IMG/VR virus record: IMGVR_UViG_3300038657_000134
Location: 1-33,089 of that record
Source: a virus
Direction: 5' to 3' (one strand)
DNA length: 33,089 nucleotides
In this document: positions 5,671 to 11,128 of the stretch, piece after piece
How positions within the stretch are numbered: position 1 is the stretch's first letter
How the letters are laid out: each line of letters begins with the position of its first letter
Translations under genes and position numbers: made by a program
The notes under the pieces: generated by a model
The model's database searches: none
What the model was told of the DNA's origin: nothing
Seen by the model: only the letters and a program-made list of their open reading frames with translations

Positions 5671-6291
5671 TTATTTTATTTTTCTTCCTTTGATCCATCC
5701 ATTTGGTATAATATCATCCTTTGCTATCTTTTTGTTTATCGTATTATCTGTAATCCACATTGTTCCAAATTGACTGTTTTTTCTTCCTGTTGCTTTTCCT
5801 CTTGAATTCTGACTCATTAGTTCTTTTGTTTCGTTTGTATGTCTTTTTCCTTTAAAGGATGGAGGCATCGGTTTGTTTCCATCTTGGTATAACTTAGCAT
5901 TTGCTGCATGACAATAGAGACCTGGTTTAATTCCTTGTCGCTTGCATGTCTCTGACAATGATTTGCGTGACTCTGGTGTATGTAATGATCTTAAATTGTG
6001 TCTATTAATATAACTGAAACCGCCTTGTCCACCAACACATAAATTGTATGTATCAGTCCTCATACAAAATTCTTCTGTTACTAACTCTTTTTCTTTGTCG
6101 TTCATCTCCTGTTCAGTGTTGTAATCAAATAATATTTCTTTAATAAACGCTGCTTTGCCATATTTGGTAATTGCATGTTGTAAATATTTGCCTGATCCTA
6201 AATAGTTATCGTTTGGGTTATTTGTTTGGTGCTTTCCAATATAGATTTTAGTGCTGGCGATGTGGGTCGTCTTGTAAATAGTGTAGTGCAT
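5671..6291 (-). CDS. GIY-YIG homing endonuclease
   Basis: The 206-residue protein starts MHYTIYKTTHIASTKIYIG, showing the two GIY-YIG signature strands (YTIY at 3-6, YIG at 17-19) followed by GKHQT and DNYLGSGKYL. A helix rich in Glu (about residues 58-73) supplies the usual acidic position. The C-terminal half has short repeated DNA-binding motifs of the SegA/NUMOD kind, including SRGKATGRKNSQFGT and IPNGWIKGRK. Such enzymes cut DNA lacking the element and so spread between phages. A ribosome binding site (TAGGA) and an exact late box TATAAATA lie upstream, consistent with late expression of free-standing phage endonucleases. It sits within the tRNA array, a common home for such genes. Intact length suggests activity. 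Confidence 0.9.
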   Translation of the reverse strand: MHYTIYKTTHIASTKIYIGKHQTNNPNDNYLGSGKYLQHAITKYGKAAFIKEILFDYNTEQEMNDKEKELVTEEFCMRTDTYNLCVGGQGGFSYINRHNLRSLHTPESRKSLSETCKRQGIKPGLYCHAANAKLYQDGNKPMPPSFKGKRHTNETKELMSQNSRGKATGRKNSQFGTMWITDNTINKKIAKDDIIPNGWIKGRKIK

Positions 6292-6323
6292 AGTTTATAT
6301 TCCTAGTTTTACGCCGTTGCTAC

Positions 6324-6331
6324 TATTTATA
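6324..6331 (-). promoter_or_regulatory. T4-type late promoter box for the endonuclease
   Basis: TATAAATA on the minus strand, exact to the T4 late consensus, lies 33 to 40 bases upstream of the endonuclease ATG. Confidence 0.7.
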
Positions 6332-6346
6332 TAAACTATGCAAATG

Positions 6347-6422
6347 TAGCCCCGACCGGATTCGAACCGGCACCCTCCTGATTGAAAGTCAAGCGTACAT
6401 AAACCATTTATACCGCGGGGCC
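6347..6422 (-). tRNA. tRNA-Glu (TTC)
   Basis: The acceptor GGCCCCG/CGGGGCT pairs with one G-T. The anticodon loop CTTTCAA gives TTC. The T arm GCCGG/CCGGT has loop TTCGAAT. The discriminator is A and only CA of the tail is encoded. Confidence 0.9.
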
Positions 6423-6441
6423 ATACTAAAACATGTGTTTT

Positions 6442-6518
6442 TGGTAGCGCACCCGGGTTTCGAACCCGATTCTCTAGCTTGAGAGGCTAGCGACCATCAC
6501 CAAGTAGTCCTCTGCGCC
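6442..6518 (-). tRNA. tRNA-Glu (CTC)
   Basis: The anticodon stem CTAGC/GCTAG is perfect, with loop CTCTCAA and anticodon CTC. The acceptor GGCGCAG/GTGCGCT has one mismatch, then A73 and encoded CCA. It is the first tRNA of the array in transcription order. Confidence 0.85.
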
Positions 6519-6593
6519 ACGATTGTCTCTTCGTGTTCTCGTGATGTTTCGTGTTCTCGTTCCATTTTCTTTCCTTCTCCTTGTTTGTTCAAT

Positions 6594-6626
6594 AAAAAAC
6601 CCTCCTAAGCTGCTGCTTGGAGGGTT
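6594..6626 (-). terminator. Rho-independent terminator
   Basis: On the minus strand AACCCTCC pairs with GGAGGGTT (8 bp, with further pairing inside the loop) and is followed directly by a run of T. It ends the 50-aa gene unit. Confidence 0.88.
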
Positions 6627-6657
6627 ATCAAAAAATTAGTGTTTATTCTAGTTACAC

Positions 6658-6810
6658 TTAATTCCTTGCACCCTCCCTGGCTGGTTCAATACGATCTGAT
6701 CCACCAAGTTGCGCCGCGCGGCATACATAATTCAACGCCCAGCTTTTAAAGCTGGATACGACTATTGCCACTGTGGACATTTTCGTGATATGTTGATACG
6801 ATGTTTGCAT
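6658..6810 (-). CDS. 50-aa protein with its own promoter and terminator
   Basis: The frame starts at an ATG at 6810 after AAAGAGAATA, a good ribosome binding site, and encodes 50 residues beginning MQTSYQHITKMSTVAIVVSS and ending IEPAREGARN. It has a short hydrophobic stretch (VAIVVSS) and a basic, glycine-containing tail. No family is recognised. A near-ideal sigma70-type promoter lies 66 bases upstream and a strong terminator follows 32 bases after the stop, so the gene is a complete monocistronic unit between the tRNA array and the Smr gene. The anticodon-arm-like palindrome inside it (CCAGC, loop, GCTGG) lies in the coding sequence. An alternative is a structured small RNA of about 275 bases. 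Confidence 0.65.
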   Translation of the reverse strand: MQTSYQHITKMSTVAIVVSSFKSWALNYVCRAAQLGGSDRIEPAREGARN

Positions 6811-6875
6811 TATTCTCTTTAGTTGTTTAACTCGACACTCTGTGTCTTGTTACGTTTATTTATCTTCTTAAAACT

Positions 6876-6904
6876 ATATTACACTTAAAAAGGGCTGTTG
6901 TCAA
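6876..6904 (-). promoter_or_regulatory. Sigma70-type promoter for the 50-aa gene
   Basis: TTGACA (6904-6899), 17 bp, TAATAT (6881-6876) on the minus strand. The -10 context AGTGTAATATA is shared with the promoter at 1243-1271. Confidence 0.78.
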
Positions 6905-7075
6905 CAACTTTTTCAAAGTTTTTTTAGTTTTTATTTCAAACTCTTGACCGCCCTGTTACACCATGTATTTAACACTAAGTTCTAATGCGCCATAGCGGGT
7001 ATTAATTCACAGGGCCAATTACGACCAAGAGTTAGAAATAAAAATTCCCAAGTAGTTGTTGTTCGTTACCATATC

Positions 7076-7104
7076 AATATAGTGTGTACATGCCCGGTTG
7101 TCAA
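7076..7104 (-). promoter_or_regulatory. Sigma70-type promoter at the end of the Smr gene
   Basis: TTGACA (7104-7099), 17 bp, TATATT (7081-7076). It overlaps the last codons of the Smr gene. Downstream I see only a possible 17-codon frame and a potential 66-base structure closed by GCCCTGT/ACAGGGC (about 6953-7018), so its product is unclear. Confidence 0.6.
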
Positions 7105-7340
7105 TAGCTCTTTTTGGTTTTTTTGAATTTAATCGTCCAGCTTCCTGGATTGTGCTTGTGTTGGATCGCACTGTTGACTCTAGGGTGCAAGCGGCACCAT
7201 GTCTCAAATTCTGTCATCATCTGACCTTGACCAATTATCACTGTCATGCTGCGGGCACCTGTATGGTATGCAGTCTCTGCACTGTCGTTGAACCGGTGCC
7301 ACGCAGTATGAATTTGATATCCGTGTAAGTCTAATGCCAC
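7101..7340 (-). CDS. Smr-domain protein (79 aa)
   Basis: The protein is essentially a stand-alone Smr domain, the fold found at the C-terminus of MutS2 and in small bacterial endonucleases acting on branched DNA or stalled mRNA. The LDLHG motif is at residues 3-7, followed by a helix and strand ending in VIIGQG (34-39), which replaces the usual HGxG, and the closing GSWTIKFKK strand (66-74). Loss of the second motif histidine may alter or abolish nuclease activity while keeping nucleic acid binding. The start is a GTG six bases after the stop of the upstream gene, with a weak ribosome binding site, so translation is probably coupled. A promoter overlaps its 3' end. Confidence 0.8.
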   Translation of the reverse strand: MALDLHGYQIHTAWHRFNDSAETAYHTGARSMTVIIGQGQMMTEFETWCRLHPRVNSAIQHKHNPGSWTIKFKKTKKSY

Positions 7341-7346
7341 GGCTAG

Positions 7347-7964
7347 TCAGTCTGGTGAGTTGTCGAAAAACTTTAGCTTGTACATCGCGGAATGCTCTTT
7401 TTTACGAAATGCGATACTGACATCTCCACCAAACTTGCTATAGATTTGATAGTCACGTAGTTCACAATTATCATATAGCCACTTTGCTACTTGTTCATAG
7501 TACTTGCGTTCCAGCATATAACTGGTGATGAAATTCTTTCTCTTAATGAGGAAGAGCTGGACCATCTTAGATAATTTAGGAGGTAATTTGCGTTTGGTCT
7601 TCAAGGTGTCTATATACTCTTCAACCTTACAGGCAGTATAATATCCATGCGTGTTACTATCAAATCTAACACTGAAACTGAAACTGTACGGTTTAATATC
7701 AGAAAATGTACTAGTTTCATGTTCCACCGTGAATTTGTCTTGACAATCTGTTCTCACCTGGAGAATGAATTTGAATAGTTCTGCCATGACAGCTGGTGAA
7801 ACACTGTCAAATCTGGGATAAGCTGTACCCAGTAATGGTTTCAGTTTGTCAGGATTGACATCTAACTTGAATAACATGCCGGATTGTCCTTTAGGGTTAA
7901 GTGGTTGAACCGATTGCCACATCGTTTGATAGATGGCTCGGCCATAATATACATTTGGGACCAT
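7347..7964 (-). CDS. Unknown protein (about 205 aa)
   Basis: I place the start at the ATG at 7964, which follows the stop of the chimeric mini-ORF by 16 bases and gives MVPNVYYGRAIYQTMWQ. The frame is open further upstream, where a TTG at 8051 would add 29 residues of a Leu-rich segment, but that part overlaps the mini-ORF in another frame. The protein is basic in its second half (KTKRKLPPKLSKMVQLFLIKR) and rich in aromatic residues, with no membrane segment and no motif I recognise. The closing stretch includes YSKFGGDVSIAFRKKE. The ribosome binding site is weak. A late-type box at 8169-8177 could drive it. The next gene, Smr, follows after 6 bp. Confidence 0.75.
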   Translation of the reverse strand: MVPNVYYGRAIYQTMWQSVQPLNPKGQSGMLFKLDVNPDKLKPLLGTAYPRFDSVSPAVMAELFKFILQVRTDCQDKFTVEHETSTFSDIKPYSFSFSVRFDSNTHGYYTACKVEEYIDTLKTKRKLPPKLSKMVQLFLIKRKNFITSYMLERKYYEQVAKWLYDNCELRDYQIYSKFGGDVSIAFRKKEHSAMYKLKFFDNSPD

Positions 7965-7980
7965 CGCCCCAGATGTTTGG

Positions 7981-8145
7981 TTAATTGTAGGCACGTCGAC
8001 TGGACTCCACTCGACCGTTTGCAACAGCGTCAGCGCCAAAGCTAGCAGCAAAGCTATCTGTAGTTAGTTTACGAAATCCATAATAATATCGTTCATCACT
8101 GTCAGGATGATAACATGTAATACGATACACATAAAATACTTGCAC
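7981..8145 (-). pseudogene. Chimeric mini-ORF: GIY-YIG-like start joined to a YkuK-type C-terminus
   Basis: From a GTG at 8145 the frame encodes 54 residues and has no ATG. The first part (FYVYRIT...YYYGFRK) has the spacing of a GIY-YIG N-terminus. The second part, DSFAASFGADAVANGRVES, nearly repeats the C-terminus of the preceding YkuK-type gene, DSFAASFGADRAANGKIES. The two copies differ at the DNA level almost only at third codon positions: 9 of the first 10 codons differ in sequence but not in amino acid. This means both copies were under protein-level selection. It lies directly after the YkuK gene and a stem-loop. I infer a residue of an endonuclease insertion that displaced the original gene end. 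It could still be a small functional gene. Confidence 0.55.
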
Positions 8146-8174
8146 AATCGATCTTCTTTGTCGTGCAAGTATTT
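8134..8174 (-). repeat. Perfect 12-bp stem-loop after the YkuK-type gene
   Basis: AAATACTTGCAC and GTGCAAGTATTT pair perfectly around a 17-base loop. The upper arm overlaps a late-type box and the lower arm contains the GTG start of the mini-ORF. It could be a processing or attenuation hairpin. Only four T follow, so it is a weak terminator at best. Confidence 0.6.
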
Positions 8175-8177
8175 ATC
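8169..8177 (-). promoter_or_regulatory. Late-type promoter box GATAAATAC
   Basis: The minus strand reads TGATAAATAC, the same nine bases found upstream of the genes at 12103 and 13805. It could start a late transcript of the 205-aa and Smr genes. Confidence 0.45.
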
Positions 8178-8192
8178 ACTTAGACATCAATA

Positions 8193-8684
8193 CTAGGCTT
8201 TACTCTCTATTTTACCGTTTGCCGCCCGATCTGCTCCGAAACTAGCCGCGAAACTGTCTGGCTTTAGTTTGATGTGCTCTGTTGGTAGGCCGGTCACGCC
8301 AAGAACATAACCTGCTGCTTCTGCCGCTGCGCAATTAGACCCATGTTTTGGATCCTGCGAAATATCAAGGTGCACCTCAATGTCAAACTCATCGATGAAC
8401 GGGATAAGCTGTGTGTACATTTCACACACTTTTTGCACTTCCTTCATCATTCGCATCTTGGGACGACTAATTTTGACATCGTAATCAGGTTCTGAGCTTA
8501 GGTGACTAAAAAGACGGCAACCGTGCTTTCCGTTGATGTGCACAATAAACACAGTCGCGTATGTCGCGATCCAACGTCCATTTTTACGTGATCTAACACT
8601 GTCGCAACCAAAATAAATCTTTGTGCTGGTGTCTAATGTAGCGAGCAATTCTACAATTTCTTCTACTCGTTCTTGACTGAACAT
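8193..8684 (-). CDS. YkuK-type (DUF458) RNase H-fold protein
   Basis: The 163-residue protein shows the pattern of the YkuK/DUF458 family, predicted RNase H-like nucleases. The first strand KIYFGCDSVRS (about 22-32) carries an Asp at the position of the first catalytic acidic residue, followed by WIATYATVFIVHI. A second acidic strand IEVHLDISQDPK comes near residue 105, then the conserved C-terminal block LKPDSFAASFGADRAANG. Length fits the family (about 160-170). The role in phage is unknown; nucleic acid processing is an inference from the fold. It is the first gene behind the promoter at 8762-8790, with a 5' leader of about 70 bases containing a direct repeat of AACTACCAAT. The ribosome binding site (GAGATAG) is weak. 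Its C-terminus is repeated in the following mini-ORF. Confidence 0.8.
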   Translation of the reverse strand: MFSQERVEEIVELLATLDTSTKIYFGCDSVRSRKNGRWIATYATVFIVHINGKHGCRLFSHLSSEPDYDVKISRPKMRMMKEVQKVCEMYTQLIPFIDEFDIEVHLDISQDPKHGSNCAAAEAAGYVLGVTGLPTEHIKLKPDSFAASFGADRAANGKIESKA

Positions 8685-8761
8685 TTTCTATCTCATTTCT
8701 TTTCCTATTGGTAGTTATTGGTAGTTACTGCACGACACTATTGCCGTACAATATAACTTGC

Positions 8762-8790
8762 ATTGTAGCACATGTTCCAACATGTCACAA
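8762..8790 (-). promoter_or_regulatory. Sigma70-type promoter with an embedded operator-like palindrome
   Basis: TTGTGA (8790-8785), 17 bp, TACAAT (8767-8762) on the minus strand. The spacer contains the perfect palindrome ACATGTT-CC-AACATGT at 8770-8785, where a bound dimeric repressor would block polymerase. It drives the YkuK-type gene. Confidence 0.65.
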
Positions 8791-8810
8791 CACTTTTTTA
8801 TTTAGTCATG

Positions 8811-9089
8811 CTAATATATTTTGACTACGTTGGGCTTGAATTTGTACTGATACTTGTTTGTCGTGCCCATCAGTGCGAAGTGATCGTGTTCATCAACAGC
8901 GTACACCATCGCGCAACGGCAAGCGACTTGGTTGATGTCTTGGTATACATTCTCCGCGAATTCAATCGCGTCACCGAGATCTGGAGACGAAAAATGTATA
9001 CGACTATTCTGTTGAGCAGCGTGAAGCACTACATTGTAATAGCTAGCGTTGTGACGAACCAGTTCGTCAGCCACATCTTGTTCACTCAT
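8811..9089 (-). CDS. Small unknown protein (92 aa)
   Basis: I choose the ATG at 9089, one base after the TGA of the upstream gene, with GGGGTGA as ribosome binding site; this 1-bp spacing recurs in the operon. An in-frame ATG at 9107 would add six residues (MPRRGE) and overlap that gene by 17 bases. The product begins MSEQDVADELVRHNASYY and contains helical acidic segments and a Cys-rich strand (VACRCAMVYAVDEHDHF). It may be a small alpha/beta protein. No family is recognised. It is the last gene of the operon beginning at 11074 and ends just before the promoter at 8762-8790. Confidence 0.7.
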   Translation of the reverse strand: MSEQDVADELVRHNASYYNVVLHAAQQNSRIHFSSPDLGDAIEFAENVYQDINQVACRCAMVYAVDEHDHFALMGTTNKYQYKFKPNVVKIY

Positions 9090-9090
9090 T

Positions 9091-9300
9091 TCACCCCGTC
9101 GTGGCATGTTTTTGGTCCCTATAATGTGCGTTTGAACAATCAGCACCACAAAAGTAATGCGTTGCTTCTTGTGGACGATGTGGTGATGGACAATACATAT
9201 ATAACGGCCAGTAACCCAGCATCGCACCTTCCTGTGTGTAATACATTGTTTGGTTGCTGATGTCAAGTGCATTGCACTGACTACATTTAAATTTTGTCAT
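9091..9300 (-). CDS. Cys-rich putative zinc-binding protein (69 aa)
   Basis: The short protein has a CxxC pair near the start (CSQC, residues 6-9), a cysteine at 37 and a second pair, CGADC, at 51-55, with histidines at 41, 48 and 59. This looks like a zinc ribbon or treble-clef type finger, which in phages often serves in DNA binding or as a transcription or host-protein interaction module. The start at 9300 is one base after the previous stop. No family can be named from the sequence. Function by homology is unproven. Confidence 0.72.
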   Translation of the reverse strand: MTKFKCSQCNALDISNQTMYYTQEGAMLGYWPLYMYCPSPHRPQEATHYFCGADCSNAHYRDQKHATTG

Positions 9301-9301
9301 A

Positions 9302-9598
9302 TTATCCCCACCGTAATTTGAACATCATTACTTGTTCAGGGGTATCAAACCAGAATGAACATCCATTTGTTGCATAAGCATAGCCTTCACCATAGTTTTG
9401 TTCACACCATTTTCGTGCGGCTCTTATCTGTTTGTCTTTTGAATCTTGTACTTGTCTATAATTTGTTCCGTTGTAATGTTCTACAGATGGGGTTAATGTG
9501 GCTTTAGGATATCCTGCCATATCCAATACGTCTGGTGTTAACATACCAGATGAAGACTCCATAAATTTAAGTAAAGACATTTGTTTGGCCACTGTCAT
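9302..9598 (-). CDS. Unknown protein (98 aa)
   Basis: The start chosen is the ATG at 9598, one base after the upstream TAA, giving MTVAKQMSLLKFMESSSGML. An earlier in-frame ATG at 9631 would overlap the preceding gene by 32 bases. The C-terminal part, RAARKWCEQNYGEGYAYATN then FWFDTPEQVMMFKLRWG, reads as a compact alpha/beta fold in which the last strand is aromatic. No transmembrane segment or known motif is visible. It belongs to the tightly packed accessory operon. Confidence 0.72.
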   Translation of the reverse strand: MTVAKQMSLLKFMESSSGMLTPDVLDMAGYPKATLTPSVEHYNGTNYRQVQDSKDKQIRAARKWCEQNYGEGYAYATNGCSFWFDTPEQVMMFKLRWG

Positions 9599-9599
9599 A

Positions 9600-9818
9600 T
9601 TAGATTCCCAGGATGCGAGCAGTGGGTTCACTTAGGCCTTTTTCAGGGTGGTGCTGGATATATTCTGCTAACTGTTCAAAGTAAAATGCAGCATCCTCTT
9701 GTCCTTCACTCTGTAACAGCCGTGCGGCTTCCTCTGAAAACTGCTTGAGTCTAGAGATATTGACATTGCCTTCTGTTTGCATGGCGGCACGGTATGTCTT
9801 GGCTGGTCGCTGATTCAT
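9600..9818 (-). CDS. Small helical protein, unknown (72 aa)
   Basis: It starts at an ATG overlapping the TGA of the upstream gene (ATGA, 4 bp), with AGGAAAAGAA as ribosome binding site. The product MNQRPAKTYRAAMQ is followed by a strongly helical stretch (LKQFSEEAARLLQSEGQEDA) and LAEYIQHHPEKG. It is probably a small all-helical protein. No family is recognised. The 1-bp and 4-bp junctions on either side indicate coupled translation. Confidence 0.75.
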   Translation of the reverse strand: MNQRPAKTYRAAMQTEGNVNISRLKQFSEEAARLLQSEGQEDAAFYFEQLAEYIQHHPEKGLSEPTARILGI

Positions 9819-10024
9819 TTTCTTTTCCTAAATAGCCTAGCAAAGAATCCAGGCGGGTTTTCAGTTTCGTAAGTCCACTCAATGCCCTTGTCCTCGAAGA
9901 ACTTTTGTCGGACTTTCTTTTCAAGGTCTGTCTTTGCATCAAAGAAGCTGCTCCGGTATCCGTTTACAAAGAGTATCGCATCACCAATTACCCACGCCCC
10001 TAACAGTATTGCAAAAATTTCCAT
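9815..10024 (-). CDS. Small membrane-anchored protein (69 aa)
   Basis: The N-terminus MEIFAILLGAWVIGDAILFV is a clear single membrane helix, followed by a charged cytoplasmic-type domain (AKTDLEKKVRQKFFEDKGIE) and a basic end FFARLFRKRK. The ATG directly follows the previous stop and has the ribosome binding site AAAGGAG inside the upstream gene. Topology by the positive-inside rule would place the tail in the cytoplasm. Function is unknown. Confidence 0.78.
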   Translation of the reverse strand: MEIFAILLGAWVIGDAILFVNGYRSSFFDAKTDLEKKVRQKFFEDKGIEWTYETENPPGFFARLFRKRK

Positions 10025-10372
10025 TTATTTCTCCTTTGAGAATTTTTTAGCAAGCGTTTCGTATTGCTTGCGATCACGCGCTTCTTGTTCTGCTTGTCTG
10101 TCTCGGGCTGCTTGCAAAATTGCTTCAAACTCTTCGTCAGTCTCTTCACGATAACCTTCTACATAGTATGTAGTGTATTCTGCATCGCTGTACTGTTCGA
10201 AATGTGTTTCGGGTTCGATTCTCAATTGTTCAAATTGATCACCGTGCTCTTCTTCAATTCTATCCATCTGTTCACGAAGATCTTCAAATGTAATGCCGTA
10301 CTGAATTTCGATGTATTGGTTAAAGCTTTTCTGCTTGTTGATAGGAACCGAAATTCGATACCAGCGCTTCAT
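10025..10372 (-). CDS. Unknown acidic protein (115 aa)
   Basis: The protein begins MKRWYRISVPINKQKSFNQ, with a beta-strand-like start, then a highly charged helical region with long Glu/Gln runs (LREQMDRIEEEHGDQFEQLR) and a likely coiled-coil C-terminal third (RDRQAEQEARDRKQYETLAK). It overlaps the upstream gene by four bases (ATGA). No family is recognised. Such charged small proteins are common among early phage genes that act on host functions, but nothing specific can be said. Confidence 0.78.
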   Translation of the reverse strand: MKRWYRISVPINKQKSFNQYIEIQYGITFEDLREQMDRIEEEHGDQFEQLRIEPETHFEQYSDAEYTTYYVEGYREETDEEFEAILQAARDRQAEQEARDRKQYETLAKKFSKEK

Positions 10373-10653
10373 TTTTTCATCCAGTCTGGTACGTCTGAGT
10401 GGGTACCGTTAAGCATCTGTTCCAAAATTGTTGCAGCCTTGGTCTCGTATGGAGGAAGATTTTCCAACTTTTCCAACATAGCCCGATGCTGCTTTCGATT
10501 TCGTATGCTTGCGGCACACTCAATTGTAAGATCATACAGGCCATCAAGTGCTTTGCGCAGTTCAAGATTGGGCGTTTGTTTCCGCTCATGATCAAGCTTT
10601 AGTGCGAATGCAATTAATTTGGTTTTTCGAAATAGAACAAATTTAGGTCTCAT
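10369..10653 (-). CDS. Unknown basic helical protein (94 aa)
   Basis: The start is well supported by AGGAAGTAAT before the ATG. The product opens MRPKFVLFRKTKLIAFALKL and continues with helices rich in Arg, Lys and Leu (IRNRKQHRAMLEKLENLPPY). It has a single Cys and no membrane segment. No motif is recognised. It is the second gene of the 11074 operon, 13 bases after the preceding stop, and overlaps the next gene by four bases. Confidence 0.76.
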   Translation of the reverse strand: MRPKFVLFRKTKLIAFALKLDHERKQTPNLELRKALDGLYDLTIECAASIRNRKQHRAMLEKLENLPPYETKAATILEQMLNGTHSDVPDWMKK

Positions 10654-10666
10654 ATTACTTCCTAGA

Positions 10667-11074
10667 TTAAGCTCTGTATGTAGCGGAGATCTCCGCTACA
10701 TACATTGGATACATTCTGGCAGCGATGCCTTGTCTGAAGAGAAAAAACTCAATCTCTTGTGTTGCACTGCCATGATACTGGATAGCGCTATCCATGTCAA
10801 GGTCAAAGGCTTCTGCGTCCCAACGGACTGCGTCAGCGCGGGTGATGTCATAATCAGCAACCATGCCCCCGATGCGAGTCTCGTACTCACGCTGAGCGTC
10901 AAGCTCTTGGCGGGCTTCATCAGCTTCGCGGTCATCCATTTCCTGAGTTAAGGCGTCCCATGTATCCAGCTGGGCTACATCAGACTGACCATTAAAGATC
11001 TCCATCCAACCTTGGCTGGGACGGAAACCACGTGCATCTTTATGTAGATCACTGATAAGTTCGAAATTTGTCAT
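10667..11074 (-). CDS. Unknown acidic protein, first gene of the accessory operon (135 aa)
   Basis: The start is preceded by the strong ribosome binding site AAGGAGAG and a near-consensus promoter 26-54 bases upstream. The protein begins MTNFELISDLHKDARGFRPS and has a central Asp/Glu-rich helix (ALTQEMDDREADEARQELDA) followed by IGGMVADYDITRADAVRWDA. The N-terminal half, with GFRPSQGW, recalls small phage proteins of the marine T4-like group, but I cannot name a family. The last codons (AEISATYRA region) form one half of a 30-bp perfect DNA palindrome, so codon choice there may be constrained by an RNA hairpin. Confidence 0.78.
   Translation of the reverse strand: MTNFELISDLHKDARGFRPSQGWMEIFNGQSDVAQLDTWDALTQEMDDREADEARQELDAQREYETRIGGMVADYDITRADAVRWDAEAFDLDMDSAIQYHGSATQEIEFFLFRQGIAARMYPMYVAEISATYRA
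10675..10704. repeat. Perfect 30-bp palindrome at the end of the 135-aa gene
   Basis: Two 15-base arms (TGTATGTAGCGGAGA and its exact complement) meet without a loop. The sequence is inside the coding end of the gene. There is no U-run, so it is more likely an mRNA processing or stability hairpin, or a protein binding site, than a terminator. Part of the arm (ATGTAGC/GCTACAT) recurs at 12126-12143. Confidence 0.75.
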
Positions 11075-11099
11075 GTTGCTCTCCTTGGCTTACTCTTAG

Positions 11100-11128
11100 T
11101 TTATACAGTAACCCACTTGGGATGTCAA
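11100..11128 (-). promoter_or_regulatory. Near-consensus sigma70-type promoter of the accessory operon
   Basis: TTGACA (11128-11123), 17 bp, TATAAA (11105-11100) on the minus strand. The spacer contains CCCA-AG-TGGG. It overlaps the 3' end of the hydrolase gene. The promoter and leader share blocks with the plus-strand promoter at 28424-28452. Confidence 0.85.

Noticed and set aside
1-6518. CRISPR array
   Set aside because: Repeated GATTCGAACC-type motifs are tRNA T arms with differing surroundings, not identical repeats with regular spacers.
6690-6780. tRNA-Leu (TAA)-like anticodon arm (CCAGC, TTTAAAA, GCTGG)
   Set aside because: No T arm or matching acceptor is present and the stretch lies inside the 50-codon gene, so the resemblance is taken as chance.
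8772-9260. Plus-strand open frame of 162 codons
   Set aside because: It is opposite two well-spaced minus-strand genes with ribosome binding sites, has none itself, and its composition is not protein-like.
8811-9272. Longer 153-residue version of the 92-aa gene
   Set aside because: The additional N-terminal part overlaps the zinc-protein gene almost completely; the ATG at 9089 follows that gene by one base.
10064-10591. Plus-strand open frame of 175 codons rich in Cys, Phe and Ser
   Set aside because: Complement of two real minus-strand genes; no start signal and unnatural composition.
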